From Nymphaea colorata (Eukaryota; Streptophyta; Magnoliopsida; Nymphaeales; Nymphaeaceae), in NCBI RefSeq assembly GCF_008831285.2, contig NC_045147.1, positions 14,734,854 to 14,798,853 of the forward strand: a stretch of DNA of 64,000 nt. Reading direction: 5' to 3'. The number at the start of each line of letters is the position of its first letter. The first letter of the stretch is position 1. This document shows positions 38,084 through 51,400 of the stretch, one piece after another. Both the position numbers and the translations under genes were made by a program. The notes under the pieces are model-generated. The model had not been told where the DNA came from, ran no database searches, and saw only the letters and a list, made by a program, of their open reading frames with translations.

Positions 38084-40352
38084 GTGGCATCAACGATGTG
38101 TTAAAACTTGCTATCTTGTTTAGCAATATTCTCTTTTTCTCATGTTCTGTTGGCTATTTTCTTTTCCTTGTGGTCGTACTACTTTACCGTGGCATGTATC
38201 TAGCTTAATGCTACTGGAAATAAATATAGCGAAATAATGGCTTTTTCATTTTTCTTTGAATTTTAGTCTTAATGCCTCAGGCTGTTCATATAGCAAGCTG
38301 TAGTAAAACCTATTTCTCAGCGAGCTGCTTCCATCGAAATTCCCCGTTTTACCATAGGAGGATTCACACACCTGCCTTGGTAGATTGGCTGTTCCTAGAG
38401 ACGATCATTAGAAGTTTCATGTTGTTTCCTCTCTATGCTAATATGCTTGGCTACATGGATAGTGTAGGAGTCTCCAGACTGATGGATGTCAGTCACTACT
38501 TTGAAAGCCGCAATGTTCATCCTTGCTGCAAATTTGAAGCTGGGTCCACTGCTGGGAGCACATTGAACTTCAGGGTAAATTATTGTTGGATGTCTACTTC
38601 TGTTAAACTTTCATTGCATCAAGTTTAATTCCTTAATAGTCCACTCACGAAGGTCGTGAAATCTGACTTAGTCTTCTGCTTTCAGGACTAGAATTTATAA
38701 TTTTGAGGACTTTATCTGTTTCTTAGGTTAGTCTTGAGTTTTGTAGAAGTTGCATCACGACATAGACCAGCTGCCATCATCTAAAATAATTAGGAAATGA
38801 GGAATTGTACTGTCTTTTTCCCTTTTTAGATCCATAAATGGAGTGATTATAGAAGTCTAATTAGAATGTAGAAAGCTTTTTTGGACTGTGCGCCTATCCC
38901 AGATAAGATTCCTCCTTGATCTGCTGGAGAATAATTTCCTGTGCAGAAATTGCTAGGAAGTAGGAACGGATAGGCTTGAGCCAACTTCTTTTTATTTTTT
39001 TCCGAATAATGTTGCTGTGGGAGCAATTCACATAATGCACAGGCGCGCACAAATGTGGGGATATTGACATGTGTTAGCTGCAAAGTTAATGCCCCAGTCA
39101 AGGTGAAATAAAAGTTGATGGTTTAAAATGTTTCTTAATCATTGCAAGCATTCAAGGGCAATGTGCTTTAAGAAAGCAACTAATACTTTTCTGTTGATCC
39201 TTCATGGAACCATGAAATACCCATGAGAGATCTCTCGAATTCATTCTGCACATATATCTGTGATGAATGTCCTAACACGCGTGCACAAGCTTGTGCTTGC
39301 TTCGCATCATTATGCATCAGTTTACTCATTCCAAGAAAGCAACGAGGTGTGCTTGAATTGATCCTACTTCAGAGGGAATGAATCACTTCATCAGGTTTTC
39401 AATACCCGCATCTTCACACGTTTGAAGAATTGACCACTATATGTATAAGAATTTGTGGAATTACATGGATTTATTAAAATTAAAGATTATGTACTTTAAT
39501 TGTGGAGATCAATAAGGTGGCATGTGTAAAGTTATATGTCCAAAAAAAGTGAATTTGGATGAGTATTTTGAAGAAATAGTATCTTCTGTATCATCAACTG
39601 AGTTGAACAACAGTTCATAAATCGCTCCATATAATTTTTTTATTCGTTTAGTCCATATATGCTGCGAAATATATATCTTAATGCTGCACTAGAAGCATAT
39701 AGAGCATCTTTACCTGGGTCCGCTTTATGTGTCCATAGCTCAAGAGACCTATGATGCTAGACTTGATAACTCAATCCATGTTACCATTGTGGCTTGTCTT
39801 GCTATGTTCTTGTGCACTCAGTTATAACATGAAAATTTCAACGAGTCTAACTCCACAGATGCAGTTGGGTCATCCAAAAGTGCGGTTTAAGAAAACGCTG
39901 AAATTTAATGTGTATATCAGATTTAAATCACCAAAACCAGTGGATCTAAGTTGATTGCATCATGGAATACAATCTACATATTGGGATTTGGTTTCTTTAG
40001 GAGAATGTAATTCTGGAAAAACCTGATTGTGTAGTCGGACTTGTGAAAGTTAGTTGTGATCTGTCTAAATCGGCAGGTCGAACATACATAGTAACGTAGT
40101 TACGTAGGCAAACGTGACTGTGTGGTTGGACTTGTGAACGTTAGTTGGGATCTGTCTAAATCGGCGGGACAAACAGACGCACAATCAGTAGCTTATGGGC
40201 GCAAAATGTAGCCACCCTTACATACTGGAACTCGTAGTTATCTTTTGTGACCAACAAATCTGCACATCAAGATGCCAAATGATGAGCTTTCAAAGAGTTT
40301 GCATAGGCTGTTAAACTCTCTCTCTTAGTTTTAACTCTTTCTTTTTCCCCCT

Positions 40353-40383
<31 letters not shown>

Positions 40384-43300
40384 ACCAATTCAACTGAATC
40401 GGTGAATAGGCAAAATTCACCGGAATGTGTGTGTATTCATAGGCAATGACTGTTCAATCAAATTCTATTTCACTTTTTGGTCATAGCATGCTGTGAGCAC
40501 TTTTAGGAGAACGCAAGAAATGCTTTGTAATGGAGTCGTGCTCATCCACGCTAAGCTTTTTAAGAATGCGTGTGGGATAAGGGATTTCGGGTATGGGTGG
40601 CCAACAGGGGTCCATAATGGATTTGACATTTGATTATTATAAGGCCCGTTAAAAATAAAAATAAATTTTTAATCATAAAATAATATATTTATTAATAATA
40701 AATATATATTATTAAAACAAAAAAAATATAAATATATATTTTTTAAACTTAAGCGGGTCGAACCGAGCCCGAAAAATGTTGGCACAAGCCCGGGCCCAAC
40801 CGGGCCGAGCCGGCCCCGATGCCCACCCTTAGATTATTAAGACACCGTCACAATGGCAACGTGGATCTGATCCATCCCCAACCAATCCATTGCTTGGGTT
40901 CCAATTTTACTTGTCAACAAACCCCACCAATCATGTCCAACACTTCTTATCCTTCTACTACTTTTTGGGGACATTTTTGTATTTTTGAGCACCCGAACAC
41001 ATGTTTTGTGTTCAGGTCTCAAACATATAACTGTTTGGCTTGCCCTGGTAGGTGGAGTACATCATCCCAATTTGAAACTGTTCAACTGAGTATGGAAACT
41101 CAATCGGATTACTCACTGGATTTGGAGTGCAGTTTTGTAGCTCAAATCTGAATCACAGTCTAGAATCCAACTGAGGTCCCACCTGATAACAAACAAATGT
41201 CAGACATCAGCTTATGTTAACCGGATCCAAATCTGGTTTTGAAAGAAAACGTAATCTGATTTAGATAGAAACCTGGATCAGATTGCATAAAACCCGATCA
41301 AGTCTCATTCTATAAAAGATGAATGCGAGTCCGAACAGTTTACATCCCTAATCTTCACTCGTTTTAGTGGATAAGAATCCACGATCCATTACGACGTAAG
41401 ACTATTGCCCCCTCTTTTTTCACTTGAAATTTCTTATTTAGTAATTTAATTTGGCATGAAAATCACCGACAAAATTTGTTGTGCCGCTCATGACAGAGCA
41501 TATGCATCCATTAAAAAGAATAAGATAGGAAGTAGTTGAAATAAACAAGGGATTTTTTTTAAAAATAATCTCAATTATTCTAATAACTTCCCCATCTCTC
41601 TTTCCTTCTCTCTTTTACAGCAACACCATCATGCCAAGCTGGAGCTTTTCTCACGTGGTAGGAGCCACTCCTTCCTTTCCATATTGGCCCATACTGGTTT
41701 TTGAGAAAAGATTGTAGTTTTTGGTAATTTGAATTAGATTAAATAAAAAAACTTTTAAACCAAAAAAAAAAAAGAAAAACCCTGAAAAAGCAGGCTAACG
41801 TTGGCCCTCGCTTTTTTAATGCTTCCACCAAATTGTTTAATAGGAGACATGTTTCATTGCTTGTTTTAACTTTTTGTTATCTCTTTAGTGAAGGCCAAAG
41901 GTTCTCACTTTTTGTTATTCCTTTAGGGTTCAGAGCTGCTTTTGGTGCTTCAAGGTGACATTTCTACTAAACTTCGACTTGCATATCGGCCGTTTTATAG
42001 AACAATTAGTTGATGTCATGAGAGTTCGAAACAAAAACTGATTGCCAGCCAACCATTTCTTCATCCATTGTACCAATATGTTTCAAGTATACTTTCAACA
42101 CCTTGTTCGGTGGAGCAAAAAATCTTAGCCAAGGAGTAATAATTCGAAAGTTTTAGACTTTTCATATACATAATGAAATGATTAGAAGACACTAAAAAGA
42201 CACAAACATGAGGCACCAATATATAAGTAAATGGTTGGAGACAACAACCAGCATATAAATAAATAAATAAACTGTATGGGACTGTGTGGGCAACTGCCCG
42301 CACAAGCACCGCCACTGATTACATTCAAAACACTGAGTATGTCTTTCCTAATAGAAGGATGTATGGGGAATGAAGTTTTAGACTTCCTCGTCATTTAATA
42401 TGTGTTTGATTGCCTTCGCCGTACAATGTTTACACCAGTGGCGGGGCTACTAGTGTGGGCACTTGCCCACACATACTCACGTAATTTGGCTTATTACATA
42501 TTGGTGTTCCACTGCATTTCACTATACATTTAAGCGTCTAAATTTTTGAGTTGCTATGAAATAGTGCCTCTCAGCAAAAGAAGTATATGCTTCTGGTTGT
42601 ACACTTAAAAGTTACATTAGCTTAGACAACAAGTGACACCTTACACTAGGGTGCATGATTTCAAAAGGGGACTCCAAATGAAAGACCGTCAAACTTCATT
42701 ATAAGCTGCATTGCCAACCACTTTGGATTTACATCATTACCAAAAAAGCAAAAGCATAGAAAAATCACATTATTAAATGGCCATTAGGTGAACGTTAACC
42801 CTCAATTTATGAGGCAATAGAAATTCTTAACTTTGCATTGAATAAGTGGGCCTTGCACATTTTTGTAAAGTAATGAAAATAATAATAAAGGTGATATTGT
42901 ACCATTTGGACTTCTATTCAAAGTTTTTACTTGCTAAAACATTCTCCTAATATAAAACACATCCACAACTCTCTCTCTCTCTCCCTTTTATTTTAATTAT
43001 CTGTTTGTATCAGTCTGACTCGCTAAAGGGGTCCTGAAAGGCGAGATAAAGAAGCAAAAGCTGAATCAAAAAAGCAAAAAAGGAGAAGAAAGAGAACGTG
43101 AAGGATTCCCACTCAAGCTACTTTATGCTCTCTCTCTCGTTTCCTTCCATTTCTCGATCTCCCTTGCATCTTTCCTTGTCATAATCCAAGTGTGGCTAAC
43201 GTATGAAGACCCAATCATAATAACTTTGGTACTCGGTTAATCTTATTAAGTCTTAGTTATTTGCCTATAGTATGTGGTAATCAAGGGTGGAACTGCCTCG

Positions 43301-44465
43301 AATTTGATTTGAATAAGCGAAGTACCGAACTATATGATACTGTATGTACATGAATCTGAAAAATGTAAAGAAAAGAGCTCATGAAGTGACGTCCATTAAA
43401 TAAGCAGGTTGAAAGGAATTTGATCACTATTTTGTTGCTAGTTGCTTGGGACCAAACCCCTCGTTGGGTAGTTCCTTCTTCTTTCCCTTCCTCTTCCTTT
43501 TGTTCTCTCTCTTCATTAAACTAACATACAAGGGTTAGATCAATGCAGACACCTAAATATGCTCATTCAAATTTGAAAATAAGCATGGGAATTAGGGTTT
43601 TAATGGAAGAGGAGAACTTATGAGAAAAAAGATGTTCTATATTTTGATAGTACTGTTTTGATTCGAACATGGTGGACGGTGTCAGGGGATATCTTATATT
43701 AAACCATGTGAAGGAGAAGCTTATTGCTTGGACCTTTTTCGCAACTCTAAGGATGTGTTTGATTGCCCATGATTTAAACTTCTCAGGATTTGATAACTGT
43801 AGATTTATGATCAGACTTTCTCTTCTCTGATATTAAACCCTCCCCTTTTTGAATTCAAAAAGACAGAATAAGGATTTCAAATGTGGATCTTAAGTCAAGA
43901 TCCACAGTTTGATAAACAGTCGTCGCACTTTTACCACATCAGCAAAGCATATCACATCATATCCATAGATTTTATATTTGAAGTCATCCAATGCTCCTTA
44001 AGGTTGGATTTGGTAGCCTTAGATTTTAGATACGAAGCTGCATAAAAAGTTATAACTTGGAAGATCATGATAGTAAATCTATTCTACATGTTAAAAATCA
44101 TGGATTTAAGGTCGGATGGGACAGGTCTGACCTTAAATTTGTGGATTCAAAATCATAGGATCTCAAATAACAGCTGATCTCAAATCCACAAGAAAACAAA
44201 CACAAACCAAGAGTGTCCAAAGAAAAGATCGAGGAGAACTGCTCAAATGTTTTGTTTCTCTTTCTCCAATTCTAAGATTCTAGGTCCAGCTAGCGGCTGG
44301 AACGCTCGGTTGGCAAGAAAAGCTGAAGTCATGCAGACCATTATACTAGAAAAGAAGTCAAAATGCACGTCGAGCAAGACCTGCTGCCAAAGTTGGACAG
44401 CTAGGATGACCGCCACTAAATTGAAGACAGAGCACGTCCACTGTATGACTTCCACAAGCTGACGG

Positions 44466-44502
<37 letters not shown>

Positions 44503-45322
44503 CTCCAACTGTATCAGATGGCAGATCATAAAGCTGATGCAAGTCGGGCTGGGTGGTGTGTTATTTGTACACCTCAGTTTGATTCTTGAATTGCACTCTC
44601 TCCTACAAACATAGTAATGTTGATTTAGGTTGAAGATTGCTGTTCTTGAAACTGATATGACTGGTCTTAATCTTCCTTCTTTCCCCACCCCTTTCTCTCT
44701 CTCTGTCTCTCATATTTTGAAGTATAAAGGCAGACCGCAAGCCCTTCTTACAACTCTCTTCCTCCTGCCTTTCTAGTAAGTAGTAAGTATATATTTTTAC
44801 GACAGATATAAATAAAGGTGGCGTTTAACTCCATGAATGTGCGTTTATTCGTAGCTGATCTTCTAAAGTATACATTTTGTAAGTTTTAAAATGTTTTGTA
44901 GATTAAGAAGAGTGAAGTACTTATGAAAATTTTGGACAGTTGATTTTCATGATGTTAAGTCGTAATTGAGCATCAGAAGTATAACCCTGTTGTTAAAATC
45001 AGTCATGTAAATAGGAAATTGCTGTTCTTTTTCAGAAAGGAAAAAGAAAAGTCCGTCGTTCATGTCTAGTGGTCATAATCTAGTCGCCTGTATACGTTCC
45101 TGTCTTTTGCGAGAGAGCTGACAATGATCCGCTGGTTCCTCGTTTGGTGCCGTCAAAAGATTCTACCACATTCCCCTGTGTAACGACTTCCTCCCATATT
45201 TTCTTTTTTGATCCTCTCCTGCCACTCTTCAGTCTCTTCCTCTTCAACAATCTCTCTCTCCCCTCTCCCTCTCTTTCTATCTCTTTCCTTTGTAAATACA
45301 GAAGTTGGCAGAACGATCATCA
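38084..45322. other. Gene-free region between aldose 1-epimerase and myosin-binding protein genes
   Basis: The first few hundred bases are epimerase 3' untranslated sequence. An open frame at 38272-38628 has no recognised domain. A roughly 46-bp unit is imperfectly doubled at 40029-40074 and 40120-40165. 40586-40832 is a GGGTGGGCA-ended element. Pieces ending in the motif CAGTGGCGG lie at about 42318 and 42432, facing away from each other. 43745-44205 resembles a small inverted-repeat element. (TA)n tracts are at 40355-40382 and 44469-44501. The last 120 bp are CT-rich leader of the next gene. Confidence 0.5.
40586..40832. mobile_element. Putative small DNA element with GGGTGGGCA-type ends
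   Basis: The right end reads GATGCCCACCCTTA and the left end GGGTATGGGTGGCCAA, roughly its reverse complement. The interior is a GC-rich GGGCCGAGCCGG segment next to AT-rich DNA, as seen in many plant non-autonomous elements. No coding capacity. Family not assigned. Confidence 0.35.
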
Positions 45323-48300
45323 ATGGCCGGCAACAAGTTTGCGACCATATTAAGCAGAAACACGTCGAGAATTACAGTCATCCTCGTCTACGCAGTTCTC
45401 GAATGGATTCTCATCATCCTTCTCCTTTTCAATTCCCTCTTCGCTTATGCGATCGGGAAGTTCGCCTCTTTTTTCGGCCTCAAGCCGCCGTGCCCGCTGT
45501 GCTGCAGAGTGGACCACGTGCTCGAGCCAGAGAAGAAGGTGGGGAGCTCCTACGCTGATACCATGTGCGAAGCCCACGCCAAAGAGATCTCCAGATTGGG
45601 ATACTGCCTGAACCACGGGAGGCTGTTGGAGGCCTGCCAGACGTGCGAGGACTGCTCCCTGGAGCGGCGGTGCTCGCAGGGGAGCAGCCTCATAGCCTCC
45701 GTCTCTCTGGTCAGCCAGGTGGATGAAGGGGACGATAAGGAATTGCAGTGCTCTTGTTGTGGAGTTCGCTTGGATGATGGCTTTTACTCCAAGTATTTCT
45801 TCAGAAATGGATTGTTTAAACCTGCTTGGGACGTTTTGGAGTACACCAACAAGGGGACTTTGGTTGGTGAAGAAGAAGAAGAAGACGAAGAAGAAGAAGA
45901 AGATGGCGACGACGATGATGCAGATGAAGGTGAAGAAGAGGGACAAGAAGGGGACAATGAAAATGGGGAACAAGCAGAAGAAGATGATGATGATCAAGTT
46001 GATGCTGGTGTTGCTGATTTTGGAGATGATGGCGGCGAACGGAAAGAGGGGGAGGAGGACGACGACGACGAAGTGGTGGTGGTGGTGAGGGAAGAAGTGG
46101 TAAAGGCAGTTGATCAGTCAATTGAGAAAGAAACGAAAGGCAGTGAAGCTGCTTCTGCTATGGACGATTCTTCTTGCGATGTTATGCGCGTGGACTTGGA
46201 GTACTCTTGTGAAGAAGAGCGTGTAATTCCCGTGGAGTTGATAGATTCTGTGACAGAACAGAATGTGTTGAAGGAGAAGGCCGCCAAGGAATCAGATGAT
46301 TGCTGTCATCAGCATCTGCTGGACGATCTTGGCGTCTACTTCCAGAGCAAATGCATCGGTAATGAATCGCCGGCGTATTCTCGTGACTACTTATCAGTTT
46401 TGGAGTTGGATGTCACTTTTGCCGAGAGTTCTGATCGGATAGATGTGGATTCACAGCAATCGCGTTCAGAGACGGTTGTTGCCGACCATGATGAATCCGG
46501 TGCTGTGGCCGTTGTTATTCCAACTGATGGAGATCGTGACGAGGAAGACTTGATTCGGTTCTCGCAGGGCCACGATCAAATAAACGGTAAGCTGGTGATC
46601 AGTTTCACCGTACAGAAGCCTAGCGTACTTTCCTTTTTGTGATTTTTGCAGGTTCGGTGAGACTTAAGTTTTTTAATTTGTTGATGAAGGAGCACCAGAA
46701 ACAAAAGAAATTACTGATCTTCGAGAGAAGGTAGTAAGCTTTGTTGATGGAGTTATCCGTGAAGAGCCAGTGGTTCAATTCCAAGGATGTGAAGAGATCC
46801 CTTTGTCTGCATCATTAGACAATGACGATGATGATGCAGAAAAGGATATTGTTTGCAATGTTTTACAGGTTGAAGTAGATCAAGGTACATGAGATTTCTC
46901 TTCAGTGTAGGTTTGTTCTGTGTTTCTTTTTCATGAGTAAAATTTAATAAACTTCCACGATATAAACAGAGGTCGAACAAAGAAAAGATTCGTCCATTGG
47001 TAATGACAACTGCATTGCAGAAAAAGATGTTCTTTACACTGTTTCCCTCCCAGAGGAAGATCAAGGTATATGAGTATCCCGCAGTACTATTTTTTTCTTC
47101 TTTCTTCATGACAGATGGAAATCTGATTGTCAGATTCTCAAATAAACAGAATTAGAGAAAACAAAAGACTCTCCCTTTGGTGATGATAATGGTCATACAC
47201 AAAAAGATGATGTTCGCATTGTTTTACTCGAGGAAAATCGAGGTATATTGGCGTTTTCCTGTTTTGCTAACCCATTCTCTTCTTTCAATATCTGGAAGAT
47301 GGAAAACTGACACTGTTCTCGACATAAACAGTGCTAGAGGAAACGAATGATTCAACCATTGATGATGACAGTGGTAATGCACATAACGATGCTTCTAGAA
47401 CTTCAATAACGGAGGAAAATGAAGGTACGCAAGGTTTCTGCTGTACCAGTAATGCCTTCGCTCCGTCAAAGATGACCATCTGATCTAGTTGTTCTGAATA
47501 AACAGAGGTAGAACAAACAATAGATCCGGCTGTCGATGATGCACGGAAAGATTCTTGTACTGTTCTAGTCGACCAGGAAGACCAAGGTATATGAGGGATT
47601 TCCTCTGTGCCAACTTTCATCCTTTTTCCTTTTTGTTGCTTTCTGCACGTCTGATAATTTCCAAATAAACAGTTCTAGAACAAGAAGCAGATTCAGCCGT
47701 TTCTGTTGACAAGGGTGACACAGATAAAGAAAATGATTCGCTCGCTAAGGAAGATGGAGGTATGTGGGGTTTCTCCATTATAAACTATTTTCTTTCCCCT
47801 CTCTGAAACAGATCTGGCATCATTTTCCAAATAACAGGGCTGGGACAAACAAGTGAGCCAGCTATGGAAGAAGTGGATTGCTGCCCTGCGTCTGAAATGG
47901 TGGTTGCGATTGAGAAGATGGAAGAACGCACAGAAGGCTTGTCTATTGCTTCTGAATTCAATGATCTTGACGAAGAGAAAGCACCTGATACGCCCACTTA
48001 TATAGAAGGCATCCACACTCTGCAGAAACGATCAGTGATAGATAGGAAAGACTCGGGAACAGAGTCTTTTGATGGAAGTGTTGTAAGCGAAATTGAAGGT
48101 GGTGAAGCTGTAATAATCGAGCGATTAAAATCTGCCCTCAAAACAGAGCGCAAGGCTCTTAATGCACTATACGCAGAGCTAGAAGAAGAAAGGAATGCGG
48201 CAGCTATTGCAGCTAACCAGACCATGGCCATGATCACACGATTGCAAGAGGAAAAGGCTGCAATGCAAATGGAAGCACTTCAATACCAAAGAATGATGGA

Positions 48301-49291
48301 AGAGCAATCTGAGTATGACCAAGAAGCACTGCAGCTCATGAATGAGCTGGTGGTTAAGAGGGAAAAAGAAAAGCAAGAGCTGGAGAAGGAATTGGAATTG
48401 TACAGGAAGAAGGTTCTACGCTATGAGGCGAGAGAGAAGAGGATGGGGAAGAAGAAATCTAGGGAAAGTGCAGAAAACTTGATCTTGGACGATGAAGTTG
48501 GGAGGGGTCTGATGTCATCTCCATCTTCCAGCACATGGGACAGCGACAAACTCTCTGTGGATTCTGATGTTGGGGATGATGGCTCAGATGGCATCTTGGA
48601 GAGCAACCAGAACACCCCTGTTGATGTTGTTCTCGAATCAAGCAATGGGCATGAAAACACCAAAGAGTTGACTACCCTTGATGAGTCCCTTGCTGATTTT
48701 GAGCAGGAAAGAGATTCAATTTTGGAGCAACTCAAAGCATTAGAAGAGAAACTTTTCACATTATCTGATAAAGAGAGCACAATGGTATCAAAACACACAA
48801 ATGGTAATGACAGAGAAATGGTTCCTGGAGACTCTGTTGATGAAGATCTAGAGGAAGCTTATCACGAGGGGATGAATAACGATCATGAACATTGTCATGA
48901 GGATGCTGACACTAAAGGTTTGCCTGGTCACTTTTCCAGTAAAAGGAAACGTCTCACTGACGGAAAATACACCGGTCCTAAGCCAAAGAGGCTACTTCCA
49001 CTATTTGATGCCACAACCGGTGAAAATGGAACTGAAGAACAGGAAGAGGGGGATGGTTTCTCTCACTTAGATACCCAGTTCTCCGAACATGCTATGATCC
49101 AAGAGGAGGTAAAAGAAGTATACGAGAGGTTGCAGGCACTCGAAGCAGACCGGGAGTTCTTACACCACAGTATCAATTCTCTCAAGAAGGGAGGAAAAGG
49201 GATTGGCTTACTTAGGCAAATACTGCAAAATCTGCGTGATTTAAGGGCAGTTGAACTGAGAGCAAGAAACCTCGGAGATCCTATGCCTTGA
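45323..49291 (+). CDS. MYOB-type myosin-binding protein (DUF593/GTD-binding) with a mini-exon array
   Basis: Exon 1 is 45323-46586, exon 2 46690-46884, mini-exons R1 46970-47065, R2 47150-47242, R3 47332-47424, R4 47506-47586, R5 47673-47760 and the last exon 47838-49291. Without R5 the frame is open for 1091 residues; R5 shifts it. The N-terminus (MAGNKFATILSRNT) and a membrane anchor at about residues 17-45 (ITVILVYAVLEWILIILLLF) are typical of MYOB proteins, which tether class XI myosins to motile vesicles. A cysteine-rich stretch follows (CPLCCRVDH, CQTCEDCSLERRC, CSCCG), then a long Glu/Asp tract (45868-46090). The last exon holds the DUF593 coiled coil (ERLKSALKTERKALNALYAE onward, about 48115-48440), which binds the myosin tail, and a conserved C-terminal helix (LLRQILQNLRDLRAVELRAR). 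The start is the first ATG in this frame and matches the family. Confidence 0.88.
45868..46090 (+). repeat. Acidic low-complexity tract in the myosin-binding protein
   Basis: GAA/GAC/GAT-rich codons encode a Glu/Asp run with few other residues, ending in a short valine run (EVVVVVREEVV). It looks like a triplet-repeat expansion within the linker between the cysteine-rich region and the coiled coil. Confidence 0.85.
46825..47837 (+). repeat. Tandem array of phase-1 mini-exons with their introns
   Basis: Five exons of 96, 93, 93, 81 and 88 nt alternate with introns of 77-89 nt, giving periods of about 165-182 bp. Introns start GTAT/GTAC and nearly all end in the same AAATAAACAG-like acceptor. 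Peptides begin EVEQ, ELEK, VLEE, EVEQ and VLEQ, then carry D-S/P, an Asp-rich middle and a KD…V…EEDQ-like end. The 3' part of exon 2 (AEKDIVCNVLQVEVDQ) and the start of the last exon (GLGQTSEPAMEEVD) match the ends of the unit, so the array grew from sequence at that boundary. Confidence 0.85.
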
Positions 49292-50930
49292 ATTCAAGTG
49301 ATGTCTTCTTTAACTCTATATATTGGTACGACCTCTATCTTTGGTCCGTCTTACATTCAGAAGAATTGTTTTGCATCATCATGGTAAATAGGGACACACA
49401 TTTTGCTGCAAAATTAGTGTTAATCAGTCCATATAATATTTCTGTTGGTTGATGCAGGCTGGTGATGAAGTAACACTCGGTGCCTGATTGGTTGGTAGGG
49501 TAGCAACAAAGGGGAGGGAGGTTTTTAGATCAAAGAGGCATTTTGTTAATGGTGCCTCCAACAAGGTGATATTTCCTCCTTACACAGTTTCAGTTCAACC
49601 TTTTTGTCTACCAGAACTCTTCATCTTCTTTTATATTTTTCTGGAGCCCATAGTTTTTTGTTTGGGTGTATTAGTAAAGACCCACCCATCTTTCAAGGTG
49701 AAAGGTGAAAACGAGCCATGAGAGAACTGGTTCCACCATCCTCTCTGTCTCCATCTCGGTGGAATACTGGCCCAGAGCTGGAAGCACCACAAAAAATTCC
49801 AGTGCCAGCCTACGTAAAACCAAATAGGTAGTGACATTAGAGTTTGTGAGTGTAAAAAGAGAGAGGATTTCCTCTTGACGTTAGTTTTGGTTGTGGTAGT
49901 TTATTTTTTGTTCTTTCATGACCTGTGGCTCCTTAGTCTATTCTGCTAGCAACTGTTCTCCTTCGCAGGAAAGAAAGTTGAGCAGATTTGATACTTTTGT
50001 ATGTTTGGAAGTGGTCATCTGCTGTAAAAAGAATTTTATTAATTTTGTGTAAAAGTGAGTTTGTTGCTTGTTTGCCAACCTTTTCTTTGTGCAATTAATG
50101 TTCTTGAACAGCAATCTTTGACATTGACACGCCTGGTTTCATCATCAGTCCAGACAAAACAAACGAGTTGTTCTATAATGGTGGCATGGCCAGTCTTTTA
50201 TGGTCCCTTCAACATCTTAGGTTCTTTGGCCCCTATGACCAGTTAATCGGCAGTTTTGGCTTTTCACTGTGATAACCTCAACGCCATGGGCGAGTGCCCG
50301 CTTCGAGACACTGACATTAAGGTAGAGACTGTAATGGGCCATGGGACATGCGGAGCATGTTCCAACTTAGTTTTCTGTCGCCTCTTCTTGTATGCCATCC
50401 TCAACAGAAAAAATATGCAAAAATTGTGCATCTTGGTGCCGCGCTATGTGTTTCCTGTATATCTGACAATGGAAATGAGTTCGTTGGGATCACCCTGAAG
50501 TTCACCAAATTCAATCTGTTATCAATCGTCAGTCCTCCATTGTTTGTTTCTTCAAAGTTTTATGCCTGTATGTTCTGTCTCCATGATCAAAACTGATATC
50601 CAGATGCGCTCGTGGATTCATAGAATGCAAGGACCTTCTTCCTGCCGGGCCCGGAGTCACGTGAGCACCCATTTGGATTTTTCGTCGCCTGTTTTGCTTA
50701 TTCACCTGGCCCATTGGTCCAAGGAGATTGTGCGAAAATTTTGGCAATCAACGTTTCTATCTGAATGGTCGTGAAGAGCAGTTAGTTTATCAAAGAGGTC
50801 GTGCTGCGATCGCCGGCTTCAACTTGCAAAGGTAGTAGAGCAACCTCGCGTCGTTTGACCTTCTTATGGATTCTTTGATCTTCTTTATGTTCGACTGTTG
50901 GGGATCTCAAATTCACGGTTATCTTTAGTT

Positions 50931-51325
50931 GGAGAACATACTAATGTGTTTATAAGCGTTAATTTAATATAAGACATGTTTTAATGCAAGTTATTTTTTA
51001 AAATACGATTTTATACTTTATCAAAAGATTGATTTTATAAGAGCTATTCAAATTTTTTATTAAAGAATATCTATTAAATTTAAAAATTAAATAATTAAAT
51101 AATTATTTCTATTCAAATCACTTTTAAGATAAGATCTACGAGATTAGATTGAAAAAAGAGGAAAAACACTTTAACGATTATTTATAATGAGTCTCATTTT
51201 TTGTTCATTACCTAAGTGGCATGGTATTTACCAATTCCTACATATAGTAGCAACACTTTTTTTGTAATGACTTTTAGTGACACAAAACAAAAAATAATCA
51301 TTTAAGAGGTACTTGCTGATTTTTA

Positions 51326-51400
<75 letters not shown>

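Noticed and set aside
38272..38628. 118-codon plus-strand frame after the epimerase stop codon
   Set aside because: Begins with ATG but shows no known domain and lies in probable 3' untranslated or flanking DNA; too weak to call a gene.
45350..46121. Minus-strand frames opposite the myosin-binding protein exon 1
   Set aside because: They are mirror products of the Glu/Asp codon run and have no splice or family support.
46649..46689. Alternative acceptor GCAG at 46648-46651 for exon 2 of the myosin-binding gene
   Set aside because: Using it brings a TAG into frame within about 80 nt; the acceptor ending at 46689 keeps the frame open.
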